Positions 52,473-62,702 of a stretch of 64,000 nucleotides of DNA are shown here, piece by piece. Below the pieces are notes generated by a model, which did not search any database, was not told the origin of the DNA, and saw nothing but the letters and a program-made list of their open reading frames with translations. Origin of the DNA: Cognaticolwellia beringensis. GTDB taxonomy: Bacteria; Pseudomonadota; Gammaproteobacteria; Enterobacterales; Alteromonadaceae. The translations under genes were made by a program, and so were the position numbers. The DNA is taken from the NCBI RefSeq assembly GCF_002076895.1, contig NZ_CP020465.1, positions 1,426,001 to 1,490,000 on the forward strand, given 5' to 3'. Numbering within the stretch: position 1 is the stretch's first letter; the number at the start of each line of letters is the position of its first letter.

Positions 52473-54908
52473 GTGTCAACTAACAATGAGCCAGAAGCTA
52501 CAGTTTCATTAGATAACGTCAAGGGGCACTTTTCTGTAGATACAGAGCTGCATCAAGGTTTTCAATTAGGCAGTTTAGTGATTGAGCCTGACTTAGGTGT
52601 AGTCATTAGAAATGGTCAAAGATACCATTTAGCGCCGAAAGCGATGGAAGTTTTACTTTTTTTATCATCTACTAATGGTGAGATAGTTTCTCGAGAAAAA
52701 ATATCACAGTTTGCTTGGGGTGATAACCATGCGTCCAAAGCAAATGTTACCCATGTCATCAGTGAAATAAGACATGTACTCGACGACCACAAAGAATGTC
52801 CTACCTATATTCAAACTATCCCCCGAAAAGGCTATCGCATGCTTTTGCCCACCGTAGCGAAATCAGCCAATACTATTTGGCCATTTCCTGGTGATCATCT
52901 AGAACAAATCGGTGATAGAGAAAAAAAATGGAAATTGTCATTTTCATTATTAAAAAGTAGTCGTTTGATTAATGCAAGTGCAGCGTACTTAGTCGTTTCT
53001 TGGGTTTTATTACAAGTTTTTTCAATTGTATTACCTATCTTTGATGTGCCAACTTGGGGGGGGAAAGTAGCGGCTTTATGCTTAGTTGTTGGTTTTCCAA
53101 TTGTTATCAGTTTTCAGTGGTTTAAAGAGTTTAAAGCCAGAAGGAAGTTTGCTTCTGATCATAATAAACAGCAGCGATTTGTCTACCGTCAATTCGCAAT
53201 TGATAGCTTTTTTGTCCTTATTATTTTATTTTTTATTTATTATATATCCACTCATTTAATTGAAAAAATAGAAACTGAAAGCAATATGCCGCCTTTGAAC
53301 ATGGCACTTAGTAGTAAAGCGCCAATAGCAAATGTGAGCGAAAATGCTGTTGCTGTTTTACCTTTTCTTACAACAGATACGGTTAATAATCCCCAATACT
53401 TTGTATCAGGCCTACAAGAAGAGTTGATTAATCTATTAGCATTAAAGCCAGTATTTAAAGTGTCCTCAATAAGGGCTATAAATGCATTGGAACCTGAAGC
53501 AAGTATTGAGCAAATTAAAAATAGTTTGGGGGTTAAATATATCGTCGAAGGGCGGTCTAAAACTGTAAACGGTTCATTAACGATAAATACCACCATGACA
53601 GATGTGGAAACAGGCTTTCAGGTTTGGTCTGATGAATCTATAGGGTCAACGAATGAGTTGGTGCTACTTTTTAGTGACTTGTCTCGTAAAATTACTAATG
53701 CCTTGCATTTGCTAGTGGCAGGGGATCAATCAGTTAACAACATTAATTACATGCCAACAGAAAATTTTGCCGCTTATGATGCTTATTTGCAAGGGAAAGA
53801 AAAATATAGAAACTCGAAAAACATCAACGCTTTGATAGAGGCAGAAAAGCTCTTTATTGTCGCTTTACAATTAGACCCTGATTTTATACAAGCTTCATCA
53901 GCATTATGTCAAACGTACTTAGATAAATATTTACTTAACGATGATACAAATGAATATCAAAAAGGGCTAAACGTTTGCCAACTCATTGCCAGTAATGAAA
54001 CCGTATCGTTTGAATCTCAATTAGCGCTTGGCACACTTTATCGTGTTAATGGTCAATATGAGAAAGCTGAAACACATTTAATTAAAGCAAAAATAATTAA
54101 CCCTGAGTCGAGTGAAGTTTACATTTCTTTGGCTGATTTATATGCCAAAATCGAGCAAAGTGACAAAGCTGAAAGCTTATATCAAGAGGCAATTAGGCTG
54201 GAGCTAGGTAATTGGAAAAACTACTATGACTACGGTGTGTTTTTGTATACTTCGGGGCGATATGAACAAGCGGTAAGTCAATTCAACAAAGTGACTTTAA
54301 TCAATAAAAATAGTGCCATGGCCTATAATGCTTTAGGTGCAGTATATTATATGGCGCTGAATTTTGAACAAGCGAATATTGCTTGGTCTAAATCATTAGC
54401 CATCGAACCAACATCAGTCGTGTTTATGAATTTAGGTTCGGTATTATTCTTTATGAAGCGATTTGAAAATGCAGCTGAAATGTATTTACAAAGCGCAGAG
54501 CTGTCGCCGTTAAGCCCTACCGTTTGGGGCAATTTGGGTGATGCATTGAAGTACAGTAAAAACAAAGCCAAAAACGCTAAAGCGGCTTACGAGAAGGGAC
54601 TTGATTTAGCGATAAAGAATGCAGTTATTAATGATAAAGATCCAAGTCTGCAGGCTCAAATATCTCGTTATTATTCAGAATTAACTCAATGTGATCAGGC
54701 AAAAATACATCAGGAATTAGTCCTTAATAATAAGATCCAAGATCCCTATATTTATTATGACTTAGCAATAGTCGCCATTAATTGTTTTGACGATAATAGT
54801 TTTAAGTCATTTATTGATAAAGCTATATATTTAGGTTATCCAACTAAGCTTTTACTGGCGGATCCGCAGTTTTACGACTATAAAGATTGGTTAAAAGAAA
54901 TTGTTTAA
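52473..54908 (+). CDS. Membrane-anchored winged-helix (CadC-like) regulator with TPR domain
   Basis: An 811-residue one-component regulator. Residues about 35-120 are an OmpR-type DNA-binding winged helix (LAPKAMEVLLFLSSTNGEIV then TIPRKGYRM). Two or three membrane helices follow at about 170-265. A periplasmic segment resembles the adenylate-cyclase-associated/TolB-N-like region (VLPFLTTDTVNNPQYFVSGL, IVEGRSKTVNG), and from about 425 to the end lie TPR repeats (YDAYLQGKEKY, AYNALGAVYY and others). It should bind DNA from the membrane in response to a periplasmic signal. Start GTG 52473 with a weak AAGG site. A small secreted protein gene follows by 28 bases. Confidence 0.9.
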   Translation: MSTNNEPEATVSLDNVKGHFSVDTELHQGFQLGSLVIEPDLGVVIRNGQRYHLAPKAMEVLLFLSSTNGEIVSREKISQFAWGDNHASKANVTHVISEIRHVLDDHKECPTYIQTIPRKGYRMLLPTVAKSANTIWPFPGDHLEQIGDREKKWKLSFSLLKSSRLINASAAYLVVSWVLLQVFSIVLPIFDVPTWGGKVAALCLVVGFPIVISFQWFKEFKARRKFASDHNKQQRFVYRQFAIDSFFVLIILFFIYYISTHLIEKIETESNMPPLNMALSSKAPIANVSENAVAVLPFLTTDTVNNPQYFVSGLQEELINLLALKPVFKVSSIRAINALEPEASIEQIKNSLGVKYIVEGRSKTVNGSLTINTTMTDVETGFQVWSDESIGSTNELVLLFSDLSRKITNALHLLVAGDQSVNNINYMPTENFAAYDAYLQGKEKYRNSKNINALIEAEKLFIVALQLDPDFIQASSALCQTYLDKYLLNDDTNEYQKGLNVCQLIASNETVSFESQLALGTLYRVNGQYEKAETHLIKAKIINPESSEVYISLADLYAKIEQSDKAESLYQEAIRLELGNWKNYYDYGVFLYTSGRYEQAVSQFNKVTLINKNSAMAYNALGAVYYMALNFEQANIAWSKSLAIEPTSVVFMNLGSVLFFMKRFENAAEMYLQSAELSPLSPTVWGNLGDALKYSKNKAKNAKAAYEKGLDLAIKNAVINDKDPSLQAQISRYYSELTQCDQAKIHQELVLNNKIQDPYIYYDLAIVAINCFDDNSFKSFIDKAIYLGYPTKLLLADPQFYDYKDWLKEIV

Positions 54909-54936
54909 AATTATTAATCTGAAAAAGGGAAGTTCA

Positions 54937-55395
54937 ATGAATATCCAAAGTAACAAATTAATAAGTGGCATCAATAAAAGTTTAATCTTGTTAATAGCAA
55001 TCATATCTATTGGCGCTCATGCTCAAAACAATAGGGATAAAGACCAAGAGTTGATCATCGATGTAGATCCCTCGACACATTGCGCTATTAATGTCGCTCC
55101 TGCAGACCATGAGAGTAATTGTTCACTGTTATACTCAGTAGATAAAAATCCTTGTAAGCATGATCCTGAATGTGTTTGTTCAAAAAAGGAGAAGTATATT
55201 TCTTGGCAAACAAGTACTGGGGATGGATTTGATATCCACTTTACCGATGGTTCGCCTTTTAAAAGGTGTGAATATAGTGCTGGTCGCGATGGTGAAGTGC
55301 GTTGTAAAATCAAAAATGATGGTGATTATTACTACGAAATTAATGTACAGGGTTGTGCAACTAACCCTTATGATCCTCGCATTGTGGTGAAATAG
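54937..55395 (+). CDS. Small secreted cysteine-rich protein
   Basis: A 152-residue protein from ATG 54937, with AAGGGA eight bases upstream. The open frame begins at TTG 54901, inside the end of the previous gene, but the signal peptide (core SLILLIAIISIGAHA, cleavage near residue 28) starts from the shorter form. The mature part has nine or so cysteines (CAI, CSLL, CKHDPECVCSK, CEY, CK, GCAT), suggesting disulfides in the periplasm or outside. I do not recognise the family. It probably shares a transcript with the regulator and may be its target or sensor partner. Confidence 0.77.
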   Translation: MNIQSNKLISGINKSLILLIAIISIGAHAQNNRDKDQELIIDVDPSTHCAINVAPADHESNCSLLYSVDKNPCKHDPECVCSKKEKYISWQTSTGDGFDIHFTDGSPFKRCEYSAGRDGEVRCKIKNDGDYYYEINVQGCATNPYDPRIVVK

Positions 55396-55437
55396 TGTGT
55401 GGTGAAATAATTTTTGTTGAATGATTTTTGTTGATAT

Positions 55438-55643
55438 ATACCAATTTCATTAATCGGTTGAACTATTTTATACAGGTTAAAATGGTCAAATATAGATATA
55501 TTTAATCACGCGTTATTCAGGGGGAATAGGCTCCTTCATTGTCTAATAAACTGCATCCATGCAGCGATAATGATTAAATAAATAACGTAGTAGTAGGTTG
55601 TTTTAACCCGTATAAATGGTCAGATAATCAATGAGATTGGTAT
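55438..55643. mobile_element. MITE-like element, 206 bp
   Basis: Terminal inverted repeats ATACCAATTTCATT (55438-55451) and AATGAGATTGGTAT (55630-55643), one mismatch, flanked by TAT/TATT. The interior has no reading frame and carries CTGCATCCATGCAG (55551-55564) and paired segments (GGTTAAAATGGTCA / AAATGGTCAGATAATC). It has the size and build of a non-autonomous element. No transposase is visible in the window. Confidence 0.7.
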
Positions 55644-55665
55644 TATATTAAGGTAATTACTCAGC

Positions 55666-56508
55666 TCACTCAGCAATTAATTGTTTAACGCTATACTGAC
55701 TCTCTGAGTTACCTAAATTAGCTTTTAAATAAGGTAGTATTTCATCCAGTTGGCTACTTAATTGCCATGGAGGATTGACGATAAATAACCCAGTGCCCGT
55801 CATACCATATTCATCAGTATCAGCTTGTTGGCAATATTCTACTTGCAATAAGTTACGTACTTCACTTTTAGTAAATGCGTCTTGCATTTGCTCTACAAGT
55901 TCTCGCTTAACTACGGGATACCATAAAATATAGGTGCCAGTGGCAAATTTTTTATAGGCATTAACGATAGTGCGAACCGCTTTTAAGTAATCTTCTTTTA
56001 ATTCATAGGGCGGATCAATTAATACCACACCTCGACGATTTGGCGGAGGAACTAAGCCTAAAACCCCTTGATAACCGTCAGATTGCTTAACGTGTGATTT
56101 ATTCCAACGTTGGCTATATTCTTTTAAATGTTCGATATCAGTTGGATGTAACTCAAATAAATGAGCGCTGTCTTGTCGACGTGTAAACTGTCGAGCTATA
56201 CCGGGCGAGCCAGGGTAGAGAGCAAGTTCGTCAGATTCACGGTTTAAATCTTTTACTAAATCTATAAAGGGTTGCAGAGCTTCAGGTAAATCATTATTCC
56301 CAATTAATTTAGCAATGCCGTCTTTGTATTCCCCGGTTTTTTGTGCGTATTCATCAGCTAGTTGATACATACCTGCGCCCGAATGGCTATCAATATAATA
56401 AAAGCCTTTCTCTTTTCGGGTCATGTATTCTAGTACTAAGGTTAATACCGAATGTTTTAAAACATCAGCAAAATTTCCGGCGTGAAAAGCGTGGCGATAA
56501 CTGAGCAC
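55666..56508 (-). CDS. rlmJ: 23S rRNA (adenine(2030)-N6)-methyltransferase RlmJ
   Basis: A 280-residue methyltransferase. It begins MLSYRHAFHAGNFADVLKH, the unmistakable RlmJ start, with YIDSHSGAGMY as SAM motif I and IDPPYE as the catalytic N6-adenine motif near residue 165. It methylates A2030 of 23S rRNA. Usual length is about 280. Lies downstream of a terminator behind the ABC-F gene. Confidence 0.96.
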   Translation of the reverse strand: MLSYRHAFHAGNFADVLKHSVLTLVLEYMTRKEKGFYYIDSHSGAGMYQLADEYAQKTGEYKDGIAKLIGNNDLPEALQPFIDLVKDLNRESDELALYPGSPGIARQFTRRQDSAHLFELHPTDIEHLKEYSQRWNKSHVKQSDGYQGVLGLVPPPNRRGVVLIDPPYELKEDYLKAVRTIVNAYKKFATGTYILWYPVVKRELVEQMQDAFTKSEVRNLLQVEYCQQADTDEYGMTGTGLFIVNPPWQLSSQLDEILPYLKANLGNSESQYSVKQLIAE

Positions 56509-56545
56509 AATGGCTCCTTAAAATGTTAGACAGTTATATAAAAAT

Positions 56546-56576
56546 AAAGGTATCAAAATTAACTTATGATACCTTT
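56546..56576 (-). terminator. Terminator between the ABC-F gene and rlmJ
   Basis: AAAGGTATCA (56546-56555) and TGATACCTTT (56567-56576) form a 10-bp stem with an 11-base loop; on the minus strand the stem is followed by T-rich sequence. Confidence 0.8.
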
Positions 56577-56605
56577 TTTAAAGTGCGTTTAACGCGATGA
56601 CTACT

Positions 56606-58198
56606 TTACTCTTGTGATGCTAAGTATTCGTCGTACCCACCAGCAAAGTCAGTGTAACCACCTTCGGTTAATTCGATGATACGAGTCGCTAAACTTGAAA
56701 CAAATTCACGGTCATGACTGACGAATAAAATAGTGCCTTCAAACTGTTCCATCGCCATGTTTAATGACTCAATAGACTCCATATCCATGTGGTTTGTTGG
56801 TTCATCCATAACGAGAATGTTAGGCTTTTGCATCATGATCTTACCGAACAACATACGACCTTGTTCGCCACCTGAAAGTACTTTAACAGACTTGTTAATG
56901 TCGTCAGCAGAGAATAATAAACGCCCTAAATAGCCACGAACCGCTTGCTCATCATCAGTAGGTTGACGCCATTGGCTCATCCACTCAAATAAGGTCATGT
57001 CATTTTCAAATTCATGACTATGATCTTGTGCATAGTAGCCAATGTTAACGTTTTCCGACCAGGTGTATAAACCTGACGTTGGTTGATAATCAGCTTCGCC
57101 CATAATGGTACGCAAAAATGTGGTTTTACCGATACCGTTTTGTCCGATAATAGCGACACGCTCACCCACTTCAATCATCATATTAAGATCTGTTAAGACC
57201 TTATTATCATCAAAGTTTTTGTTCATGTTTTCCATCACAAGGGCGTTACGGAATAACTTCTTTTCTTGTTCAAAACGAATAAACGGATTAACACGACTTG
57301 AGGCTTTTACGTCTGCCAATTGAATTTTATCAATTTGCTTAGCACGAGAAGTGGCCTGTTTTGCTTTTGAAGCATTTGCCGAGAAGCGCGCCACGAAAGC
57401 TTGTAGTTCACCAATTTGTGCTTTTTTCTTGGCGTTGTCCGACATTAATTGTGCTCTAGCTTGCGTAGAGGCCAACATGTACTCGTCGTAGTTACCTGGG
57501 AATACTCGTAACTCACCGTAATCTAAATCAGCCATATGGGTACAAACACTGTTTAAGAAATGGCGATCATGCGAGATGATTATCATGGTTGAATCGCGCG
57601 CGTTCAATGTTTCTTCTAACCATTGAATCGTGTGAATATCCAAGTTGTTGGTTGGCTCATCAAGTAATAAAATATCAGGATTTGAGAATAAAGCTTGGGC
57701 CAATAGCACACGTAATTTCCAACCAGGGGCAACATCACTCATTAAACCGTAATGCTGATCAACAGGAATACCAACGCCCATTAATAACTCACCGGCGCGA
57801 CTTTCTGCGCTGTAACCGTCCATTTCAGCATATTCAGCTTCTAAATCACCAGCACGCATACCATCAGCTTCACTCATTTCAGGTAAGGCATAAATACGGT
57901 CACGTTCTTCTTTTATCGCCCATAACTTGGTATGGCCCATAATCACGGTATCAACAACAGACGTTGCTTCAAAGCCAAACTGGTCTTGACGAAGCTTACC
58001 AATACGTTCGTTTGGATCTAAGGCAACGTTGCCAGATGTTTGCTCTAAATCACCACCCAAAATTTTCATAAAGGTTGATTTACCACAGCCATTGGCGCCG
58101 ATTAAACCATAGCGGTTGCCGCCACCAAATTTTTGTGAAATGTTTTCAAATAACGGTTTAGCACCGAATTGTTGGGTAATATTGTTTGCAGCTAACAT
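56606..58198 (-). CDS. ybiT: ABC-F ATPase, YbiT type
   Basis: A soluble twin-ABC protein of about 530 residues from Met at 58198. The first cassette has GANGCGKST and [11 protein letters not shown], the second GQNGIGKTT and [11 protein letters not shown], with two signature-like motifs and a coiled linker between (about 240-290). ABC-F proteins act on translating ribosomes rather than in transport. The frame extends upstream to 58321, but those 41 residues are not in the family, and the family starts at [16 protein letters not shown]. Length and order fit YbiT (530 in E. coli). Confidence 0.95.
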   Translation of the reverse strand: MLAANNITQQFGAKPLFENISQKFGGGNRYGLIGANGCGKSTFMKILGGDLEQTSGNVALDPNERIGKLRQDQFGFEATSVVDTVIMGHTKLWAIKEERDRIYALPEMSEADGMRAGDLEAEYAEMDGYSAESRAGELLMGVGIPVDQHYGLMSDVAPGWKLRVLLAQALFSNPDILLLDEPTNNLDIHTIQWLEETLNARDSTMIIISHDRHFLNSVCTHMADLDYGELRVFPGNYDEYMLASTQARAQLMSDNAKKKAQIGELQAFVARFSANASKAKQATSRAKQIDKIQLADVKASSRVNPFIRFEQEKKLFRNALVMENMNKNFDDNKVLTDLNMMIEVGERVAIIGQNGIGKTTFLRTIMGEADYQPTSGLYTWSENVNIGYYAQDHSHEFENDMTLFEWMSQWRQPTDDEQAVRGYLGRLLFSADDINKSVKVLSGGEQGRMLFGKIMMQKPNILVMDEPTNHMDMESIESLNMAMEQFEGTILFVSHDREFVSSLATRIIELTEGGYTDFAGGYDEYLASQE

Positions 58199-58308
58199 AT
58201 GAATTCCGTAGCGAGTGTTTAGAAGAGTACTTGACTCATAACTTTTAAAATAATGCGCGCGATTATACTTGAAGCGTAAAATAATGTCAGTAGAAGATAC
58301 TAAAAACA

Positions 58309-58336
58309 ATAAGCCTAGCAAGAGAGCTAGGCTTAT
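58309..58336 (-). terminator. Terminator of the truncated ygiQ copy
   Basis: ATAAGCCTAGC (58309-58319) and GCTAGGCTTAT (58326-58336) form an 11-bp hairpin; on the minus strand a T-rich tail follows. It lies 28 bases after the stop at 58364. Confidence 0.85.
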
Positions 58337-58363
58337 AAAAATAGAATAAAAACAAAGAAAGTC

Positions 58364-59503
58364 CTAGTTACTAATGCGCTTCTTCTTTGCAGGACCATTA
58401 GGTTTTCTGTCGTTAAACTGATTATCAGAAAAACGTGTTAAGCCTTGTTTGGCTTTATCACCAGGTTTAGCTTTTTTAGCGGTTATTGGCTTTTTACCGT
58501 AACGTTTTTCTTGTCCAGGCGAGGTTTTATTACCTAAGGCATTATTTTTACCTTTACCGTTATTTTTATAATGTACCTGCTGACTTTCATTTCTTGTTTC
58601 ATTAGGTACTAAACAACCAGGTTTGCTGCCAATAAGTTTTCTTGCAAGGCCCATTTTAGTCAAGGCTTCACGAATAATGCCCCAGTTAGCAGGATCGTGA
58701 TAACGCAATATAGCTTTATGTAAACGACGCTGAATAGTACCTTTTGGCACGGCTACTGACGCGCTGTCTTTTTTAACATTACGTAATGAGTCAATCTCAG
58801 TATGATAAAGCGTTGTAGCATTGGCTAAAGGCGACGGGTAAAAATTTTGTACTTGGTCGAGCTTAAAGTCGTTTTCTTTTAACCATAATGCGAGGTTTAC
58901 CATGTCTAAATCGGTAGTACCCGGATGCGCTGAGATAAAGTAAGGGATCAAGTACTGCTTTTTACCGGCAAGTTTAGAGTAATGATCAAACATTTCTTTA
59001 AACTTGTTATAACTGCCCATACCAGGTTTCATCATTTTATTTAATGGCCCTTCTTCTGTATGTTCAGGAGCAATCTTTAAGTAACCACCGACATGATGAG
59101 TGGCCAATTCTTTTACATATTCCGGATCTTGTATGGCTAAGTCATACCTTACACCCGAAGCGATAAGTATTTTCTTAATGCCTTTAACTTTCCGTGCTCT
59201 GCGGTATAAATTAATGGTTGGGGTATGGTCGGTCTCTAAGTGGCCACAAATGGTTGGCCAGACACATGACGGTTTACGACAAGTCGCTTCTGCTTTCTCA
59301 CTTTTACAGTTTAATTTATACATATTAGCGGTTGGTCCGCCAAGATCAGAAATTACACCGGTAAAACCAGGGACTTTTAATTTAATATCTTCGATTTCAG
59401 CGATAATAGAGTCTTCACTACGACTTTGAATAATGCGTCCTTCATGCTCAGTGATAGAACAGATCGGGCACCTTAGTAAAGGTATAGTTAGAAAACTTAC
59501 CAA
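58364..59503 (-). pseudogene. Truncated tandem copy of the YgiQ radical-SAM gene
   Basis: A 379-codon frame that matches the C-terminal half of the neighbouring YgiQ almost residue by residue (from [15 protein letters not shown] to the SDNQF tail) but begins with unrelated [10 protein letters not shown]. The N-terminal domain and the first cysteine of the CxxxCxxC cluster are gone; only CPIC remains, so it cannot bind the usual iron-sulfur cluster. It is still open to the end, and its C-terminal lysine-rich tail ([13 protein letters not shown]) has diverged, so the copy is not brand new. I read it as a non-functional relic of a partial tandem duplication; a retained accessory role is possible. 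Confidence 0.8.
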
Positions 59504-59639
59504 ACCCTATAAATTATTGGCCTACACAATATTTCTAAAAAACACTTAGAAATGAAAATATTTACTGTAGGAAGCTAGAAAAAATTAAGTGATATTTCTA
59601 AATTATATAAGCAAGCTTAATACTAAACTTGCTCTCGGA

Positions 59640-61916
59640 TTACTTTTTCTTTTTAAACTGATTATCACTAAAGCGGGTTAAGCCTTGTTTTCCATTAGTT
59701 GGTTTTTTCCCATAACCAGATTTAGCTCTTTGTTGACCTGGTGAAGTTTTATTACCAGCAGAGTTATTTTTACCTTGTCTATTTCTATTGGTTGAATTTT
59801 GCTCAGCACGTGTTTCTTTAGGCACTAGGCAATTTGGCGCAGAGCCAATAAGTTTACTTAATCCCATTTTTGTCAATGCCTGACGAACTTGTGGCCAATT
59901 AACTGGATCATGGTAACGTAAAATCGCTTTGTGCAAACGTCGTTGAATAGCGCCTTTAGGCACTGTAATTTTACCATCTTCTTTTGCTAAGTTTTTACTA
60001 GTAATGTTACGTAAAGAATTAAGCTCCGTATGGTATAACGTTGTTGCATTTGCTAATGGCGACGGATAAAAGTTTTGCACTTGATCCAATTTAAAGTTAT
60101 TTTCTTTTAGCCATAAAGCTAAATTTACCATATCTCTATCGGTAGTACCTGGATGAGCAGAGATAAAATAAGGAATTAAATATTGTTTTTTACCAGCAAG
60201 TTTTGAGTAATGATCAAACATCTCTTTGAATTTATCATAGCTACCCATACCTGGCTTCATCATATTATTTAATGGCCCATTCTCGGTATGTTCAGGTGCT
60301 ATTTTTAAATAACCACCCACATGATGGGTTGCTAATTCTTGAACATATTCAGGGTGTTCAATAGCCAAATCGTAGCGTACACCCGAAGCGATTAGTACCT
60401 TCTTAATACCCTTAACTTTACGTGCTTTACGGTATAGTTCTATCGTTGGTGTGTGATCGGTATCTAAGTGGCCACAAATGGTTGGCCATACGCATGAAGG
60501 TTTACGACAAGTTGCTTCAGCTTTTTCGCTTTTACAATTTAGCTGATACATATTGGCGGTTGGTCCGCCTAAATCTGAAATTACACCGGTGAAACCGGGA
60601 ACTTTTACTTTGATATCTTCAATTTCAGCAATAATTGACTCATGAGAACGTGATTGAATAATACGACCTTCATGTTCTGTTATGCTACAAAACGTACATC
60701 CTCCAAAGCACCCCCTCATGATATTGATAGACGTTTTTATCATATCGTACGCAGGAATTTTAGCTTTGCCATAGCTTGGGTGTGGAACACGCTTATATTC
60801 AAGACCAAACACACCATCCATTTCATTTGTAGATAATGGTTTAGCTGGTGGGTTTAACCAAATTAGGCGAGTACCATGACTCTGTACAAGCGGCTTAGCT
60901 GATGTTGGATTTACTTCTTGATGGAAAATACGAGATGCGTGTGCATAAAGTACTTTGTTCTCTTTTACTTGATCAAAGGTCGGCAAATTAATATAAGTCG
61001 TTTCCCAAGGCTTTGATTTCTTTTCCCACGTCTTGTTTTTATAATCTGCCATTATAATAGGTTGGGCTGTTTTAGTGATATCTTTTTCTACTGATGAAGC
61101 TTCTGTTTTAGCTTCGTTATCACTACAAGTTTCAGGTGTTATTTCTTCATAAGGACTAAAAATAGGGTCTATTTTACCTGGTCGGTCGATATCTCTAGAA
61201 TCTATACCTTTCCAACCTGGCAGAGCCTGATTAGTTAAAAAAGCACTACCACGTACATCGGTAATGGTTTTAACGTCTTCTCCACGGGCAATTCTATGAG
61301 CAATTTCTACTAAAGGACGCTCGGCGTTACCAAAAACTAGCAGGTCTGCTTTTGAATCAAATAGCACGGAACGACGAACTTTATCAGACCAATAATCGTA
61401 ATGGGCAATTCGTCGTAAACTGGCTTCAATACCACCAATAATAACAGGAACGCCTTTAAATGCTTCTTTACAACGTTGGGTATAAGCTGTTACCGCGCGA
61501 TCTGGGCGTTTACCACCTTCATCGTTAGGAGTGTAAGCATCGTCATGACGCATTCTTCGCTCAGCGGTATAACGGTTTATCATGGAATCCATATTTCCGG
61601 CTGTAACACCGAAGAATAGGTTAGGTTTTCCTAGCTCCATAAAGGCATCTTTTGAGTGCCATGCAGGCTGTGAAATAATACCGACACGAAAGCCTTGAGC
61701 CTCTAACATGCGGCCAATAATAGCCATACCAAAGCTTGGGTGATCGACATAAGCGTCACCAGTTACAATAATAATGTCACAGCTATCCCAGCCTAAAATG
61801 TCCATTTCTTTTCGAGTCATAGGTAAAAATGGCGCTGTACCATAACATTCAGCCCAATATTTAGGGTATGAAAATAAATTAATTTCTTTGTTTTTTAGGT
61901 TTGGCAGGGAATTCAA
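59640..61916 (-). CDS. ygiQ: YgiQ family radical SAM protein
   Basis: A 758-residue protein. The N-terminal domain ([20 protein letters not shown], about 26-45, a B12-binding-like fold) and the radical-SAM core with [13 protein letters not shown] (CxxxCxxC) are present, as is AHPGTTD later, and a basic, low-complexity tail typical of YgiQ. The reaction is unknown; members were named for conservation next to ygi genes in E. coli. ATG 61916. Directly downstream on the same strand is its truncated duplicate, so the two likely arose by duplication of the 3' half. Confidence 0.93.
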   Translation of the reverse strand: MNSLPNLKNKEINLFSYPKYWAECYGTAPFLPMTRKEMDILGWDSCDIIIVTGDAYVDHPSFGMAIIGRMLEAQGFRVGIISQPAWHSKDAFMELGKPNLFFGVTAGNMDSMINRYTAERRMRHDDAYTPNDEGGKRPDRAVTAYTQRCKEAFKGVPVIIGGIEASLRRIAHYDYWSDKVRRSVLFDSKADLLVFGNAERPLVEIAHRIARGEDVKTITDVRGSAFLTNQALPGWKGIDSRDIDRPGKIDPIFSPYEEITPETCSDNEAKTEASSVEKDITKTAQPIIMADYKNKTWEKKSKPWETTYINLPTFDQVKENKVLYAHASRIFHQEVNPTSAKPLVQSHGTRLIWLNPPAKPLSTNEMDGVFGLEYKRVPHPSYGKAKIPAYDMIKTSINIMRGCFGGCTFCSITEHEGRIIQSRSHESIIAEIEDIKVKVPGFTGVISDLGGPTANMYQLNCKSEKAEATCRKPSCVWPTICGHLDTDHTPTIELYRKARKVKGIKKVLIASGVRYDLAIEHPEYVQELATHHVGGYLKIAPEHTENGPLNNMMKPGMGSYDKFKEMFDHYSKLAGKKQYLIPYFISAHPGTTDRDMVNLALWLKENNFKLDQVQNFYPSPLANATTLYHTELNSLRNITSKNLAKEDGKITVPKGAIQRRLHKAILRYHDPVNWPQVRQALTKMGLSKLIGSAPNCLVPKETRAEQNSTNRNRQGKNNSAGNKTSPGQQRAKSGYGKKPTNGKQGLTRFSDNQFKKKK

Positions 61917-62229
61917 TGTCTTAATCTCTGAAAAATAGAAGCCAAAGGATTATAACATAGAGCAGTTAAATAGAGTCATTGTTAATATCTTCGCTGTTTA
62001 AATATCTTTCATGGCTTTTAATGTTTTGCCATAGAATTAATAGTTTAAAACTATTCTATAAATATATCTAAAATCTTACCTACTTCTAAATGATTGTTAT
62101 TAACTTCCAGTTTAAACTGCGTATCAAGCAAATGAATTGTCACCTATATTACATAGAGCAGCCAATTACTAACGTTAAACAAACAGCTTTCTGTTTTTAG
62201 AGGTTACCCATTCCTAACAGAGTCACGCC
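61917..62229. other. Intergenic, no gene seen
   Basis: A 313-base spacer between divergent genes. AT-rich; no repeat or RNA is recognised. Confidence 0.5.
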
Positions 62230-62523
62230 ATGAATGTTCAGCGGATTGGTGGTGCGAGTGTCTCTGTTTGGTGGGAATTAAGACGTTTAAAAGAAAAGCT
62301 TGGTCTCGACTGTGCATTAGAAAAAGCACGAGTCGTTGCTGATGAAAGAAAATGGGATGATTTTATTAATGCGATGAGCTGTGTGTTTGCCAAACGCAAA
62401 GACCAACCCTTAAAGCTTGCCTACGATGCAACGTTCAATAAAGAAACAGGTGAATGTAAGCTCGGTTTTTACGATGGTAATATCATTCAAACGCTCAAAG
62501 GATTGATGTTTAAAGGCAATTGA
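62230..62523 (+). CDS. Possible remnant of a phage replication protein (gpA type)
   Basis: A 97-residue frame. SVWWELRRLKEKLGLDCALE (about 12-31) and KARVVADERKWDDFINAM followed by QPLKLAYD resemble my memory of the C-terminal part of P2-type phage replication gene A proteins; the catalytic tyrosines of gpA would lie upstream and are not here. A stop 15 bases upstream of ATG 62230 shows the frame does not extend. No other phage gene is visible nearby, so it is likely a relic, or a small host gene of unknown kind. Confidence 0.45.
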   Translation: MNVQRIGGASVSVWWELRRLKEKLGLDCALEKARVVADERKWDDFINAMSCVFAKRKDQPLKLAYDATFNKETGECKLGFYDGNIIQTLKGLMFKGN

Positions 62524-62702
62524 TAGTCACACGTTTTTTCAGTTGGCGTTTAGAAAGAGCAAACGAAGTTTGCTTTAACTTGGAGTTCTGTAAATAACTG
62601 TACTAAAAGATTAAGTCATGTTGTTTTGCTTTATTATAAGGTTCTATTTTAGTGAAAAATGTATAGAATATATAAAAAATTAATTTAGCAATAGGAATTT
62701 TC

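Noticed and set aside
58199..58321. Upstream extension of the ABC-F gene
   Set aside because: The first 41 codons have no counterpart in the family, whose N-terminus begins at the Met encoded at 58198.
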